A DNA stretch of 64,000 nt from Candidatus Puniceispirillum sp. (GTDB lineage Bacteria > Pseudomonadota > Alphaproteobacteria > Puniceispirillales > Puniceispirillaceae). Below are positions 1 through 9,329 of the stretch, one piece after another. The notes beneath the pieces are model-generated. The model made no database searches and was not told the DNA's origin. It was given only the letters and a program-made list of their open reading frames with translations. The DNA lies in NCBI GenBank assembly GCA_028383305.1, contig JAOEVD010000003.1, positions 69,442 through 133,441 of the forward strand, given 5' to 3'. A program made the translations under genes and the position numbers. The number at the start of each line of letters is the position of its first letter. Position 1 is the first letter of the stretch.

Positions 1-244
1 AACCCGCACTACTCACAGCAACTCCTGGAATTTGTCGGAGAAGCGACTGAACGGTTACATCACCTTGCTTATTAATGTCATCACTGGTTATAACCGAGTT
101 GGAAGTTGCGAGGTCTGCGGCTTTGATTGGGCTATTGCCGCCTGAAATGACGATATCATCAAGTTCAAATGTTTCTTGGGCAATAGCGCTAGTTGCCAAA
201 AGTGATAAGATGGCAGCGGATAAGTGTATTTTTTTACTGTCCAT
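1..244 (-). CDS. TonB-dependent receptor (BtuB-like), N-terminal part, truncated by window edge
   Basis: Reverse-strand reading from ATG at 244 gives MDSKKIHLSAAILSLLATSAIAQETFELDDIVISGGNSPIKAADLATSNSVITSDDINKQGDVTVQSLLRQIPGVAVSSAG: signal peptide plus plug-domain motif. It is open to the window edge and absent from the ORF track. A cobalamin riboswitch lies upstream. Confidence 0.85.
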   Translation of the reverse strand, partial: MDSKKIHLSAAILSLLATSAIAQETFELDDIVISGGNSPIKAADLATSNSVITSDDINKQGDVTVQSLLRQIPGVAVSSAG

Positions 245-384
245 AGACAAGCTCCCGTACAAATTGAACTTTTAAAGCTCAAATGGGTCCACGTTTAAGT
301 TAGCGTTTTTGCTAACTGATCAAAGTTGACACCATCACGGGAAATCCGCTGTCAGCTAAGCCCCCTGCAAAGCAACACGGTGGT

Positions 385-548
385 CATGATTGGTAGGTCT
401 CCTGGCTAGCAGATCAACACCTTATCTCTCCTTCCCACCCAATAAGGGCAGTGGATTAGCAAGATAGGCTAACTGCTTACAGTTGCAGAGGGCAGCTCGT
501 GTTTTAAGTTCACGATTCCCTTTTAAGTGCTTTATGCACACCAAACAG
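385..548 (-). ncRNA. Cobalamin (B12) riboswitch
   Basis: The reverse complement contains, in order, AAAAGGGAA, GCTGCCCTCTGCAACTGTAAGCAG, CCACTG, GGGTGGGAAGGAG and the B12 box GCCAGGAGACCTACC (392-406). It lies upstream of the TonB-dependent receptor start. Confidence 0.92.
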
Positions 549-701
549 CAAAACTATTATGAGGTTTTTAAATTTAGTCCAGTTAAAAATCACATTAAAC
601 TCGACCTTGGAGCATGTTAATTTTTTATTGCGTGTTTTTAATTGTAAGCGATCTATTGGAAGCTAGGTTTTAATGTTACGGTTGTTACATTATCTCAAAT
701 C

Positions 702-932
702 ATGACTGATAGAAAAAGGGATGCTCACATGTTTCGTTGGCGACACTTAATTGTTGCAGTAGGACTGGTTCCTGCCTTGATAATTTACATCGGTTTAGTG
801 ATGCAAATTGCAGATATGTTGACCAGTATTCATATGTTACTTGACCTTCTCTTTTACGTTGTAGCAGGTCTCGCTTGGATCCCCGCGGCCAGTAAAGTGG
901 TTGGCTGGCTAGCAACACATGAAAGCCACTAG
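702..932 (+). CDS. DUF2842-family small membrane protein (start may be 729)
   Basis: Two hydrophobic segments; LVMQIADMLTS...LLFYVVAGLAWIPAASKVVGWL resembles DUF2842 proteins. Confidence 0.65.
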   Translation: MTDRKRDAHMFRWRHLIVAVGLVPALIIYIGLVMQIADMLTSIHMLLDLLFYVVAGLAWIPAASKVVGWLATHESH

Positions 933-962
933 AAATGGCTGATCTGAATTGAAAGGTCTGAG

Positions 963-1505
963 ATGTTAAAACGATATTTCTCAAATTTTTTCGAACGTGT
1001 TGAACATGCTGGCTGTCCAGCTTCCCCAACATTATCAACAAAATCCGCATTAGAACCTCAGCAGGCTATATCTCGGCCACTTGCTGATGCAATTGAATTG
1101 GCAACAAAATTGATGCGTGAGCATGGTTTGACCGGTTGGCGTGTGAAGCTGGACCATGCGCGACGGCGTGCTGGCCAATGTGATTATAATACAAAAGTCA
1201 TTTCGCTCTCACGGCTTTATGTTCGCAATGCCGAAAAAAACCATATTCGCGATACGATTCTTCATGAAATTGCGCATGCGCTTGTTGGACCACATCACGG
1301 CCATGATGCGGTTTGGCGGCAAAAGGCCCGCGAAATCGGATGTACGGCAACACGCTGCCATAGTTTGAGTTTTTCCAAAGCGCGGTGGGTTATGCAATGC
1401 CCGAATGGTTGTTTTTCGATCGACCGCCACCGCCGAAAATCAGGTCTTGTTTGCGCCACTTGCAAGGCATCGGTTGAATTTATCAATAGTAATGGCGGGA
1501 TGTGA
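963..1505 (+). CDS. SprT-like zinc metallopeptidase-domain protein
   Basis: HEIAH (HExxH) motif in DTILHEIAHALVGPHHGHDAVWRQKAREIGC and a C-terminal zinc-ribbon-like CPNGC...CATC. Confidence 0.85.
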   Translation: MLKRYFSNFFERVEHAGCPASPTLSTKSALEPQQAISRPLADAIELATKLMREHGLTGWRVKLDHARRRAGQCDYNTKVISLSRLYVRNAEKNHIRDTILHEIAHALVGPHHGHDAVWRQKAREIGCTATRCHSLSFSKARWVMQCPNGCFSIDRHRRKSGLVCATCKASVEFINSNGGM

Positions 1506-2139
1506 GCTGTTGTTTTTACTTAATCCCTTACGGGTTGGGCAATTGCGCCATGCCTTGGCTCGGCTGGCTCAGCCGGGTCGTCAATGGGTCACTTTTGCCT
1601 TTTTCAACAACGAAGAGCTGGGTTGCCTTGTTCAGCTTGCCGAGCGACAGGAGTTTCGAATTGCTCGCCCAGAGATAAAGCACAAAAATAATTGCGTGTT
1701 TCAAGATTTTGATATTTGTTTTCCAGCACCGCGTATTGAAGCTTTTGATCGTTTTGCCAATTGTCTGGAAACTGGACTTTTTCAAGCGGGGCAGATGATA
1801 ACTCCATCGCCATTTTCTGACGATTTTCGGTTCAATGATTTTGCTATCCAGCGCTATCCCCCTGGATCACGGGGGATTGGCATTCATCGTGATGGTTTGC
1901 GGTATCGACATATTGTGGTAATTGCCACCCTCGCTGGGAAGTCACGTTTATTTTCAACGCCAAGCCGAGATGGTGGAAAACGCCGAGTTATTGATGATCG
2001 CCCCGGCCGTGTTGTATTATTGTCGGCGCCAGCGTTTGCAGGGCGTACTGGTGAGGCGGCGCGGCCTCTTCATGGGGTTGACCATGTTGAGGGCGGCCGT
2101 TTGTCATTGGGGCTGCGTGTTGAATGTCCAGAAAAATAA
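1492..2139 (+). CDS. Putative 2OG-Fe(II) oxygenase-like protein
   Basis: FAIQRYPPGSRGIGIHRDG (HxD-like) and RPLHGVDHVEGGRLSLGLRVE (distal H and R). In-frame ATG at 1492 is preferred over the tracked start at 1405, which lies deep inside the SprT gene. Confidence 0.65.
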   Translation: MAGCELLFLLNPLRVGQLRHALARLAQPGRQWVTFAFFNNEELGCLVQLAERQEFRIARPEIKHKNNCVFQDFDICFPAPRIEAFDRFANCLETGLFQAGQMITPSPFSDDFRFNDFAIQRYPPGSRGIGIHRDGLRYRHIVVIATLAGKSRLFSTPSRDGGKRRVIDDRPGRVVLLSAPAFAGRTGEAARPLHGVDHVEGGRLSLGLRVECPEK

Positions 2140-2333
2140 TTCAATTGCTTACTTGTCAGGCATTGTAAAACTTGGCAACGTAGACATCTGGAGCGCTCGT
2201 TTTGTTGCTCCGCTCCGCAGCTTGTTCTTGCACTTTGACAAGCGTTTTTAGATAAGTGCCTGATCTTCGCGCGTTCCAGTAGGCGTCCACGCATGGCCTT
2301 GGTTCTGGTCGAAGATTAGGAGGTTATTTATCG

Positions 2334-2945
2334 ATGCAAATTAGTATTTCTGGAAAAAACATGCATACCGGTCTTGCTTTTCAGGAGCATGCCGAACTGT
2401 CATTGAATAATATTGTTGAAAAATATTTTAATAATGCTGTCAGTGGGCATGTGACACTCGAAAAAGCGGATTCTGGTTTCACCGTAAAAACACGTGTCGC
2501 TTTGTCTCGGCGCATGGAACTTGAATCGACGGGTCGTGCACCAGATGCGCATGCGGCGTTGGATGCGGCGATTGAACATGCCGAAAAAAGACTTCGGCGG
2601 CACAAGAGGCGCTTAAAGAGCCATCGCAGCGCTTTAACCACTCTTGAAGAGGACGATATTGATATTGCGCCTATGGCGGTATACGCCGGTGCAGCCCAAT
2701 TGCCCGATGCCAGCAGTGATGACGATGATCTTTTGCCAATTGTTGCTGAATTATCATATGACATTGAGGTGCTGACCGTTGAGCAGGCCGTGATGCGGCT
2801 AGAGCTTGGCGGGTTGACAATGCTGATGTTCCGAAATGCCAGTCATTTCGGGCTCAATGTTGTTCATCTTCGTGGTGACGGGTCGATTGGCTGGATTGAT
2901 CCGCGCGGAGCTCGGCACTTGGCAAATCTCAAACAATCTTCCTAA
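2334..2945 (+). CDS. hpf: Ribosome hibernation-promoting factor, long form
   Basis: N-terminal MQISISGKNMHTGLAFQEHAELSLNNIVEKYF...RHKRRLKSH; C-terminal EVLTVEQAVMRLELGGLTMLMFRNASHFGLNVVHLRGDGSIGWIDPRG is the long-HPF dimerisation domain. Confidence 0.9.
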   Translation: MQISISGKNMHTGLAFQEHAELSLNNIVEKYFNNAVSGHVTLEKADSGFTVKTRVALSRRMELESTGRAPDAHAALDAAIEHAEKRLRRHKRRLKSHRSALTTLEEDDIDIAPMAVYAGAAQLPDASSDDDDLLPIVAELSYDIEVLTVEQAVMRLELGGLTMLMFRNASHFGLNVVHLRGDGSIGWIDPRGARHLANLKQSS

Positions 2946-3062
2946 AGAAGGGTAAAACAGGCCTTTGTCTTCAGGCGGCGTGTTTTGGCCATGCTAGGTC
3001 TGTTTTTGAACGGTTGCCGATTGCCCTGCTGCTAGGGTTTGAGAGCATATTGAGGTTCCTAT

Positions 3063-4628
3063 ATGTCGGCACCAGAGTCCCCGGCGATAAAACGCCAGTC
3101 CAAACGCAAGCACAATGCAGCACAAGCGGTCGAACGGTCTTTTCTGGCCGACCAGCTTGATTGGGCACTGCCGGCCTATAGCGATCCACCAATCGAGCCA
3201 ATTGATGCTGATGGCATCACCGCGATTCACAATGCCAGCATGCGCGTTCTCGAAGACATTGGTATTTTGTTTTTGAATGATGCGGCGCTTGATGTGTTTG
3301 CCAAACAAGGCTGCATTGTCGATTATGATACAAAATCGGTTCGTATGGATCGGCATTGGGTGATGCAGCAAGTGGCAAAAGCGCCGTCACATGTCACGAT
3401 TACGCCGCGTAACCTTAATCGCACCATTATTTTTGGTGGGCGGCATTTCAATTTTGGTCAGGTGGCGTCACCACCAAATGTGATGGATCTTGATCATGGA
3501 CGCCGCGCTGGAACCCGTGTTGATTTTCAAAATTTCGTCAAGCTAGCCCAAAGCTATAATTGTATTCATTTCAGCTGTGGCTATCCTGTTGAACCTTTGG
3601 ATATGCACCCATCAGTGCGGCATCTTGATTGCCTTTATGATAAATTAATTCTAACTGACAAGGTTGTTCATGCCTATTCACTTGGCACTGAACGAATCGA
3701 AGACGCAATGGAAATGGTGCGTATCGCTGGTGGGTTAAGCCATGATGAATTTGAAGCAAAACCGCGCATGTTCACCAATATCAATTCGACATCACCTCTC
3801 AAGCATGACTGGCCAATGCTTGATGGTGCCATGCGAATGGCAGCACGCAATCAAATGGTGGTGATATCGCCCTTTACCCTTGCTGGTGCGATGGCACCGG
3901 TCACCATTATTGGTGCGATTGTCCAGCAAAATGCCGAAGCGCTTGCCGCGATTGCCTTGTTGCAATCGGTGCGTGAGGGCGCACCGGTAATGTATGGCGC
4001 CTTTACCAGCAATGTTGATATGAAAACCGGCGCACCAGCCTTTGGTACGCCCGAATTTGTCAGGGCAATGCAAATATCGGGACAGATGGCGCGCCATTAT
4101 AATTTGCCGTTTCGCGCGTCAAATGCGAATGCGGCCAATGCCCTTGATGCACAGGCGGTGTGGGAATCGGCCTTTTCACTTCAGGGCAGTTGTTCAGGTG
4201 GAGCAAATCTGATCTATCACGCTGCCGGATGGATGGAAGGTGGCCTATCTGCCAGTTTTGAAAAATTCGTTATTGATTGTGAAATGCTGCAACAGATCAT
4301 CTATGCACAACGTCCGATTATTGTGGATGAGGCGTCGCTGGCGGTTTCGGCAATCGAAGCGGTTGGGCCGCATGGTCACTTTTTTGGATGTGACCATACC
4401 CAAGAACGTTATCGTGATGCGTTTTACACGCCGCTTTTGTCGGATTGGCGGAATTTTGAAAATTGGGAAGATGCCGGCGGATTATGGGCGCATCAGCGCG
4501 CCAACACCCATTTCAAACAGGTTCTGGCCGAATATACGCCGCCGCCAATGGATAGCGGCATTCATGATGAATTGCTGGATTTCGTCAATCGGCGCAAAGC
4601 CGAGGGTGGCGCGCCAACCGATTTCTAG
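3063..4628 (+). CDS. Trimethylamine methyltransferase (MttB) family protein, non-pyrrolysine type
   Basis: 521-aa MttB-like protein (NASMRVLEDIGILFLNDAALDVFAKQGC...; GVDHTQERY-like HFFGCDHTQERYRDAFYTPLLSDWRNFENWEDAGG). Continuous ORF with no internal amber codon. Confidence 0.85.
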   Translation: MSAPESPAIKRQSKRKHNAAQAVERSFLADQLDWALPAYSDPPIEPIDADGITAIHNASMRVLEDIGILFLNDAALDVFAKQGCIVDYDTKSVRMDRHWVMQQVAKAPSHVTITPRNLNRTIIFGGRHFNFGQVASPPNVMDLDHGRRAGTRVDFQNFVKLAQSYNCIHFSCGYPVEPLDMHPSVRHLDCLYDKLILTDKVVHAYSLGTERIEDAMEMVRIAGGLSHDEFEAKPRMFTNINSTSPLKHDWPMLDGAMRMAARNQMVVISPFTLAGAMAPVTIIGAIVQQNAEALAAIALLQSVREGAPVMYGAFTSNVDMKTGAPAFGTPEFVRAMQISGQMARHYNLPFRASNANAANALDAQAVWESAFSLQGSCSGGANLIYHAAGWMEGGLSASFEKFVIDCEMLQQIIYAQRPIIVDEASLAVSAIEAVGPHGHFFGCDHTQERYRDAFYTPLLSDWRNFENWEDAGGLWAHQRANTHFKQVLAEYTPPPMDSGIHDELLDFVNRRKAEGGAPTDF

Positions 4629-4644
4629 AAAACTTACGCCATCG

Positions 4645-5664
4645 CTAGAAAAATGGCTCTTCATCAAGCGCGCGTTTGAACATATCACGATCAATATTGC
4701 CGCCTGATGCCACGGCAATGATATTATCGGCATCGGCGGGAACCTGTCCGGTCAAAACCGCAGCAACAGCAACCGCACCGCCCGGTTCAACAATGATTTT
4801 TAGATGTTTGAACAGCGTTACAATGGTTTTAAGCACTTGCTGATCGCTGACAACGGCTCCGCCTGACAAATGTTGGCGATTCACTGGAAAGGTCAATTGC
4901 CCGGGTTCCGGGGTTACAATTGCATCACAAATGGATGATTTGTCGGTTTGCGCCCGTTCAATCATGCCGGTTTCTAATGACCGTTTCGTATCATCATAAA
5001 ATTCTGGTTCGGCGCACCAGATTTTGGTTTTGGGAAAATGCGCATGAAGCGCGATGCTGGTGCCTGCAATCAGGCCACCGCCGCCACAACAGCAGATCAG
5101 CGCATCGGGAACAACGCCCATCACGCTTGCTTGCCGGACGATTTCCAGCCCAACCGTGCCTTGTCCAGTAATCACCCGAACATCATCATAGGGTTTGATC
5201 AGATTTGCATTATATTTCTGGCTTAGCACCTCACCAATCGCTTCGCGTGATTCCGTGTAGCGATCATAGGTTACAACATCGGCACCATAGGCCTTTGTGC
5301 CTTCAATTTTGGTCGCTGGCGTGTCTTCGGGCATGATGATGGTGGCTTTTAGGCCGCGAGTGGTAACGGCGCGGGCAACGCCTTGAGCGTGATTACCGCT
5401 GGAAAAGGCCACAACATGACGAACATCATCGTCAAGGCTCCAAACGGCATTGGTTGCGCCGCGCAATTTGAACGATCCCGTATGCTGTAAAGCTTCGGCT
5501 TTCACCAGAAGGCGGCGTCCCAACCAATCATTCAGCCGCGGGGATTCCAAAAGCGGCGTTTTGAAAATATGCGGCCGTATCCGGTCGGCAGCGGCTTCGA
5601 TCGTGGCAAGGTCAATTCGAAGCGCGCCATCAGCGGTTTGCGGCAAGGATGTTGAATTTGTCAT
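4645..5664 (-). CDS. Threonine/serine ammonia-lyase (PLP-dependent dehydratase)
   Basis: KAEALQHTGSFKLRGATNAVW PLP-lysine motif; CCGGGGLIAG phosphate-binding loop. Confidence 0.88.
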   Translation of the reverse strand: MTNSTSLPQTADGALRIDLATIEAAADRIRPHIFKTPLLESPRLNDWLGRRLLVKAEALQHTGSFKLRGATNAVWSLDDDVRHVVAFSSGNHAQGVARAVTTRGLKATIIMPEDTPATKIEGTKAYGADVVTYDRYTESREAIGEVLSQKYNANLIKPYDDVRVITGQGTVGLEIVRQASVMGVVPDALICCCGGGGLIAGTSIALHAHFPKTKIWCAEPEFYDDTKRSLETGMIERAQTDKSSICDAIVTPEPGQLTFPVNRQHLSGGAVVSDQQVLKTIVTLFKHLKIIVEPGGAVAVAAVLTGQVPADADNIIAVASGGNIDRDMFKRALDEEPFF

Positions 5665-5921
5665 TTATGATATCTCCAAACCAAGATTTTGTCGGGCAAA
5701 ATTAGATCCTTTCCGAAACAAGGTCAATCAAACCGGAATTTGTTGGTTGGGCATGTTGGTTTGGTCTATTATTGGGGTATATTGACAAGTGGCGCGGGGG
5801 CAGGGTGCGGCCACAGGCTTGCCGCAGGCAAATGACGATAATTGTTGGCTTGTGTTTATCTTGCGGCATGCCTATTTTACCGCAATAAGGTTATCGGCTT
5901 TGCGCCGTAAGGAGATGAACA

Positions 5922-6824
5922 ATGTCACCAGCATCAACAAACTCTGTTTTTTCCGGTTCTTGCACCGCTCTTGCAACGCCTTTTAAAAATGGGCAGATCG
6001 ACAAGGACGCGTTTTGCAAACTGGTTGATTGGCAAATTGAAAATGGTACTGCCGCGCTGATCCCTGTCGGGACAACTGGCGAATCACCGACATTGTCACA
6101 TGAAGAACATGATCTTGTTGTCAAGCTATGTATCAAACAGGCCGCTGGCCGTGTGCCGGTTATTGCCGGTGCTGGATCAAACAGCACCGCCGAAGCGGTG
6201 CGGCTTGCCAAACATGGCGCGGCGGCTGGCGCGGATGCGGTTCTGATTGTCAGCCCCTATTACAACAAACCAACCCAAGAAGGGCTGTACCAGCATTTTT
6301 CAGCCGTTGCCAAAGCCGTTTCCGTGCCGGTTATCGTCTATGATATTCCGGGCCGGTCAATTGTGAAGGTTGATGATGCGACCATGGCGCGTCTTGCTGG
6401 TGATCATGCCAATATCAAGGGGATCAAGGATGCCACTGCCGATGTTGGGCGTCCAACACGGCTTCGCAATCTTCTTGGGGCTGATTTTGCGCAATTATCT
6501 GGCGAAGATGCAACTGCCCTTCCATATCTGGCAGCTGGCGGGCATGGCTGTATTTCGGTCACGGCGAATGTTGCGCCAAAATTATTAAGTGAAATGCACG
6601 CCGCTTGGGCGGCTGGTGATATTGCCGCCGCACAAAGCATCAATGAACGCCTGATGCCGCTTCATGATTCGATGTTCTGCGAAGCAAGCCCGGGTCCGGT
6701 GAAATATGCTGCTGAATTGCTTGGGATTTGCAGTGCTGAAACGCGTTTGCCGCTATGCGAGATTGCACCAGCAAGCAAGGCCCGTGTCGAAGCCGCCCTG
6801 CGTAGTGCAGGTTTGCTGAGTTAG
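5922..6824 (+). CDS. dapA: 4-hydroxy-tetrahydrodipicolinate synthase
   Basis: GTTGESPTLSHEEH; YYNKPTQEGLYQHF; VYDIPGRS; GIKDATADVGR; AGGHGCISVTANVAP. Confidence 0.96.
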   Translation: MSPASTNSVFSGSCTALATPFKNGQIDKDAFCKLVDWQIENGTAALIPVGTTGESPTLSHEEHDLVVKLCIKQAAGRVPVIAGAGSNSTAEAVRLAKHGAAAGADAVLIVSPYYNKPTQEGLYQHFSAVAKAVSVPVIVYDIPGRSIVKVDDATMARLAGDHANIKGIKDATADVGRPTRLRNLLGADFAQLSGEDATALPYLAAGGHGCISVTANVAPKLLSEMHAAWAAGDIAAAQSINERLMPLHDSMFCEASPGPVKYAAELLGICSAETRLPLCEIAPASKARVEAALRSAGLLS

Positions 6825-6864
6825 GGGTATTGCTGGCGCCTATGCCAGCTTGAACGGATATATC

Positions 6865-7335
6865 ATGGCCAAAGGCACGATCTCGATTGGACGAATTGCG
6901 GAAAACCGCAAGGCGCGGCATGAATATCAAATCGAAGAAAAAATCGAAGCTGGTCTGATTTTGCAAGGCAGTGAAGTCAAATCACTGCGAAGCGGACGTG
7001 CCAGCATCGCCGAATCCTACGCTGGTGAGGATAATGGCCGTCTTGTGCTGTTCAATGCCAATATTCCAATTTATGAACCAGCCCGCGTGAATCACGAACC
7101 AAAACGACCGCGCGAATTATTGGTGAAGGTGCGCGAACGAAACCGTATGCTTGGTCTGATCCGGCGCGAAGGCATGACGTTGGTACCATTGGCCATGTAT
7201 TTTAATGGTCGTGGTGTTGCCAAAATCCAGATTGGCCTCGCCAAAGGGCGCAAAAAGCAAGACAAGCGTCAGGCCGATAAAGACCGGACATGGAGCCGTG
7301 ATAAGGCGCGTTTGCTTCGCAACCATAACAGCTAG
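6865..7335 (+). CDS. smpB: SsrA-binding protein
   Basis: NRKARHEYQIEEKIEAGLILQGSEVKSLRSGRASIAESYA; GLAKGRKKQDKRQADKDRTWSRDKARLL. Start MAKGT at 6865. Confidence 0.96.
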   Translation: MAKGTISIGRIAENRKARHEYQIEEKIEAGLILQGSEVKSLRSGRASIAESYAGEDNGRLVLFNANIPIYEPARVNHEPKRPRELLVKVRERNRMLGLIRREGMTLVPLAMYFNGRGVAKIQIGLAKGRKKQDKRQADKDRTWSRDKARLLRNHNS

Positions 7336-7388
7336 CATTTACCTTATCATTTTCGGCAGGCACAGTTGTGTAGACTGGCTCGATCAAT

Positions 7389-7937
7389 TTAGACTGGTAA
7401 AGTCTCGGCTTGGCGCAGGGGCCGTGCAATCTGATCGCGAAGGTGATCCATCTCAATAAAAATATCAGCCATTCGGCGCAATGAATCTGCTGCCATTGGC
7501 GGTGAGGTTTTGATTGTTGATACCACCGACACCCGAACGCCCATGTCCTGCACATCTTCAAGAAGGCGGCAAAAATCACCATCGCCCGAAAATAAAATGG
7601 CGTGATCGATATGTGGTGCAAGTTTCAGCATATCGAGGGCAAGTTCCATATCCATATTGCCCTTGGTGCGTTTTTTGCCGGTTTCAGGATCGGTGAATTC
7701 ACGGGTTAATTTGCTGACAACGGCAAATCCATTGTAATCCAGCCAGTCAATCAATGGCCGTAGCGACGAAAATTCCTGATCTTCGGGGAGGGCAGTGTAG
7801 TAATAGGCGCGGATCAAATTTGCATCTTGGCTAAAATGGGCATGAAGCTTGGCATAGTCGACATCCATATTTAGCAATCGTGTTGCAGCATAAAAATTTG
7901 AACCATCAATAAAAAGTGCTGTTTTTTCAAGTCTCAT
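7389..7937 (-). CDS. NYN-domain (LabA/DUF88 family) putative ribonuclease
   Basis: ALFIDGSNFYAATR...KKRTKGNMDMELALDMLKLAPHIDHAILFSGDGDFCRLLEDVQDMGVRVSV. Confidence 0.88.
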   Translation of the reverse strand: MRLEKTALFIDGSNFYAATRLLNMDVDYAKLHAHFSQDANLIRAYYYTALPEDQEFSSLRPLIDWLDYNGFAVVSKLTREFTDPETGKKRTKGNMDMELALDMLKLAPHIDHAILFSGDGDFCRLLEDVQDMGVRVSVVSTIKTSPPMAADSLRRMADIFIEMDHLRDQIARPLRQAETLPV

Positions 7938-8162
7938 AACAAATGTCCAAAAGATATAAATTACAAAATTTAACTCAATATAATAGCTTTATCGAATAGA
8001 ACTGATTGGCATTTTTCAAGATAAAACCGCATTAAAATGCCGCTTTTTTCAAAATTTGCCAACAAATTGCGGGTCAAAAAATGATTTTCAGACCGCAGCA
8101 TGTTTGTTTGGCTGATAATATTGGCAAATTATGCTACCACCCCTTCCGGTGATAACGACGGC

Positions 8163-8681
8163 ATGGATATGGACAAAATCATGAGTTCCCGACTTTTTAT
8201 TGGACTTGGTGCAAATCTGACACCGGATGGCTATTCAAGCCCACGCGAAGGCTGCATTGCAGCTGTATCAGCGCTTGCTGACGAGGGGGTGCATTTGTCG
8301 ACGCTGTCAAATTGGTATGAGTCCGCGCCTGTGCCTATTTCGAACCAGCCTTGGTATCTGAACGCTGTTGCCGAAGCGACAACCGAACTGGACGCTGCAT
8401 CAACTTTGGCGGCGTTACACCTCATCGAACGGCGCTTTGGCCGGATCAGAACGGAACGCAACGCGGCGCGGGTTCTTGATCTCGATTTGCTTGATTTTGC
8501 GGGCATGGTTAGTGATGCCAGTGACTTGGCGCTTCCGCATCCGCGGCTGCATGATCGAGCCTTTGTTTTATTGCCGCTTGGTGAACTATGCCCTAATTGG
8601 GAGCATCCGGTTAGCGGCATTGCAATTCAAGACTTGATTGCGATGCTTCCCGCTGACCAGCAAATCAGGCTTGCTGGATAA
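8163..8681 (+). CDS. folK: 2-amino-4-hydroxy-6-hydroxymethyldihydropteridine pyrophosphokinase
   Basis: FIGLGANL...FGRIRTERNAARVLDLDLLDF...LPHPRLHDRAFVLLPLGEL. Start is ambiguous (8163 or 8184). Confidence 0.9.
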   Translation: MDMDKIMSSRLFIGLGANLTPDGYSSPREGCIAAVSALADEGVHLSTLSNWYESAPVPISNQPWYLNAVAEATTELDAASTLAALHLIERRFGRIRTERNAARVLDLDLLDFAGMVSDASDLALPHPRLHDRAFVLLPLGELCPNWEHPVSGIAIQDLIAMLPADQQIRLAG

Positions 8682-8868
8682 ATCGGGGTGGTGTATCTGC
8701 TGCTTTTTGCTTGTTCAGACCTCGAATTTAAGGTACACCCCGCATAGTTTTGCGCATTTTAGGATTGAATCGTAAGTTACTGCTAGTTTCTCTAGTGAGA
8801 CTTTACTAAAAAATGGCGTCATCTTTGGATGCATTGGCCATTTGATCAATCAAGACAAGGAGATATTC

Positions 8869-9279
8869 ATGGCACGCGTTACCGTTGAAGATTGCATTGA
8901 GAAAATCCCTAACCGTTTTGACCTTGTGTTGACGGCTGGACAGCGTGCACGCGGAATTTTGAAAGGCGATTTGCCAACAATTGATCGTGATAACGACAAA
9001 AATCCGGTTGTTGCGCTTCGTGAAATTGCTGCTGAAACGGTCGATCTTGGCGTCCTTGGCGAAGGTTTAATCAAAAAGCTGCAGCGCGTTGCGATCCGTG
9101 AAGAGCAGGAAATTCGCGATGATGCGGCGATTGCTGCTGAGGTTGACCTGTCCGAAATGGTTGGCGATTATAGCGATGATGAAGGCGAAACCAGCGGCAT
9201 GCAGATTACCAGCCCTGAAGAACTAGAGCCAGCAGGCTTTGAAGATGTTGACCTGTCTGAAATGCAGGGTGAAGATTAG
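8869..9279 (+). CDS. rpoZ: RNA polymerase omega subunit
   Basis: [30 protein letters not shown]...[11 protein letters not shown]. Confidence 0.95.
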   Translation: MARVTVEDCIEKIPNRFDLVLTAGQRARGILKGDLPTIDRDNDKNPVVALREIAAETVDLGVLGEGLIKKLQRVAIREEQEIRDDAAIAAEVDLSEMVGDYSDDEGETSGMQITSPEELEPAGFEDVDLSEMQGED

Positions 9280-9329
9280 ACAAAACACCAGCACGACATG
9301 ATATCCTTTCAGGGATTTGCCGGCTGGAA

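Noticed and set aside
1405-1491. Tracked start of the 2OG-oxygenase-like ORF
   Set aside because: It lies inside the SprT zinc-ribbon coding region; ATG 1492 is the more plausible start.
3063-4628. Pyrrolysine-containing MttB
   Set aside because: The ORF is continuous over full MttB length with no internal TAG.
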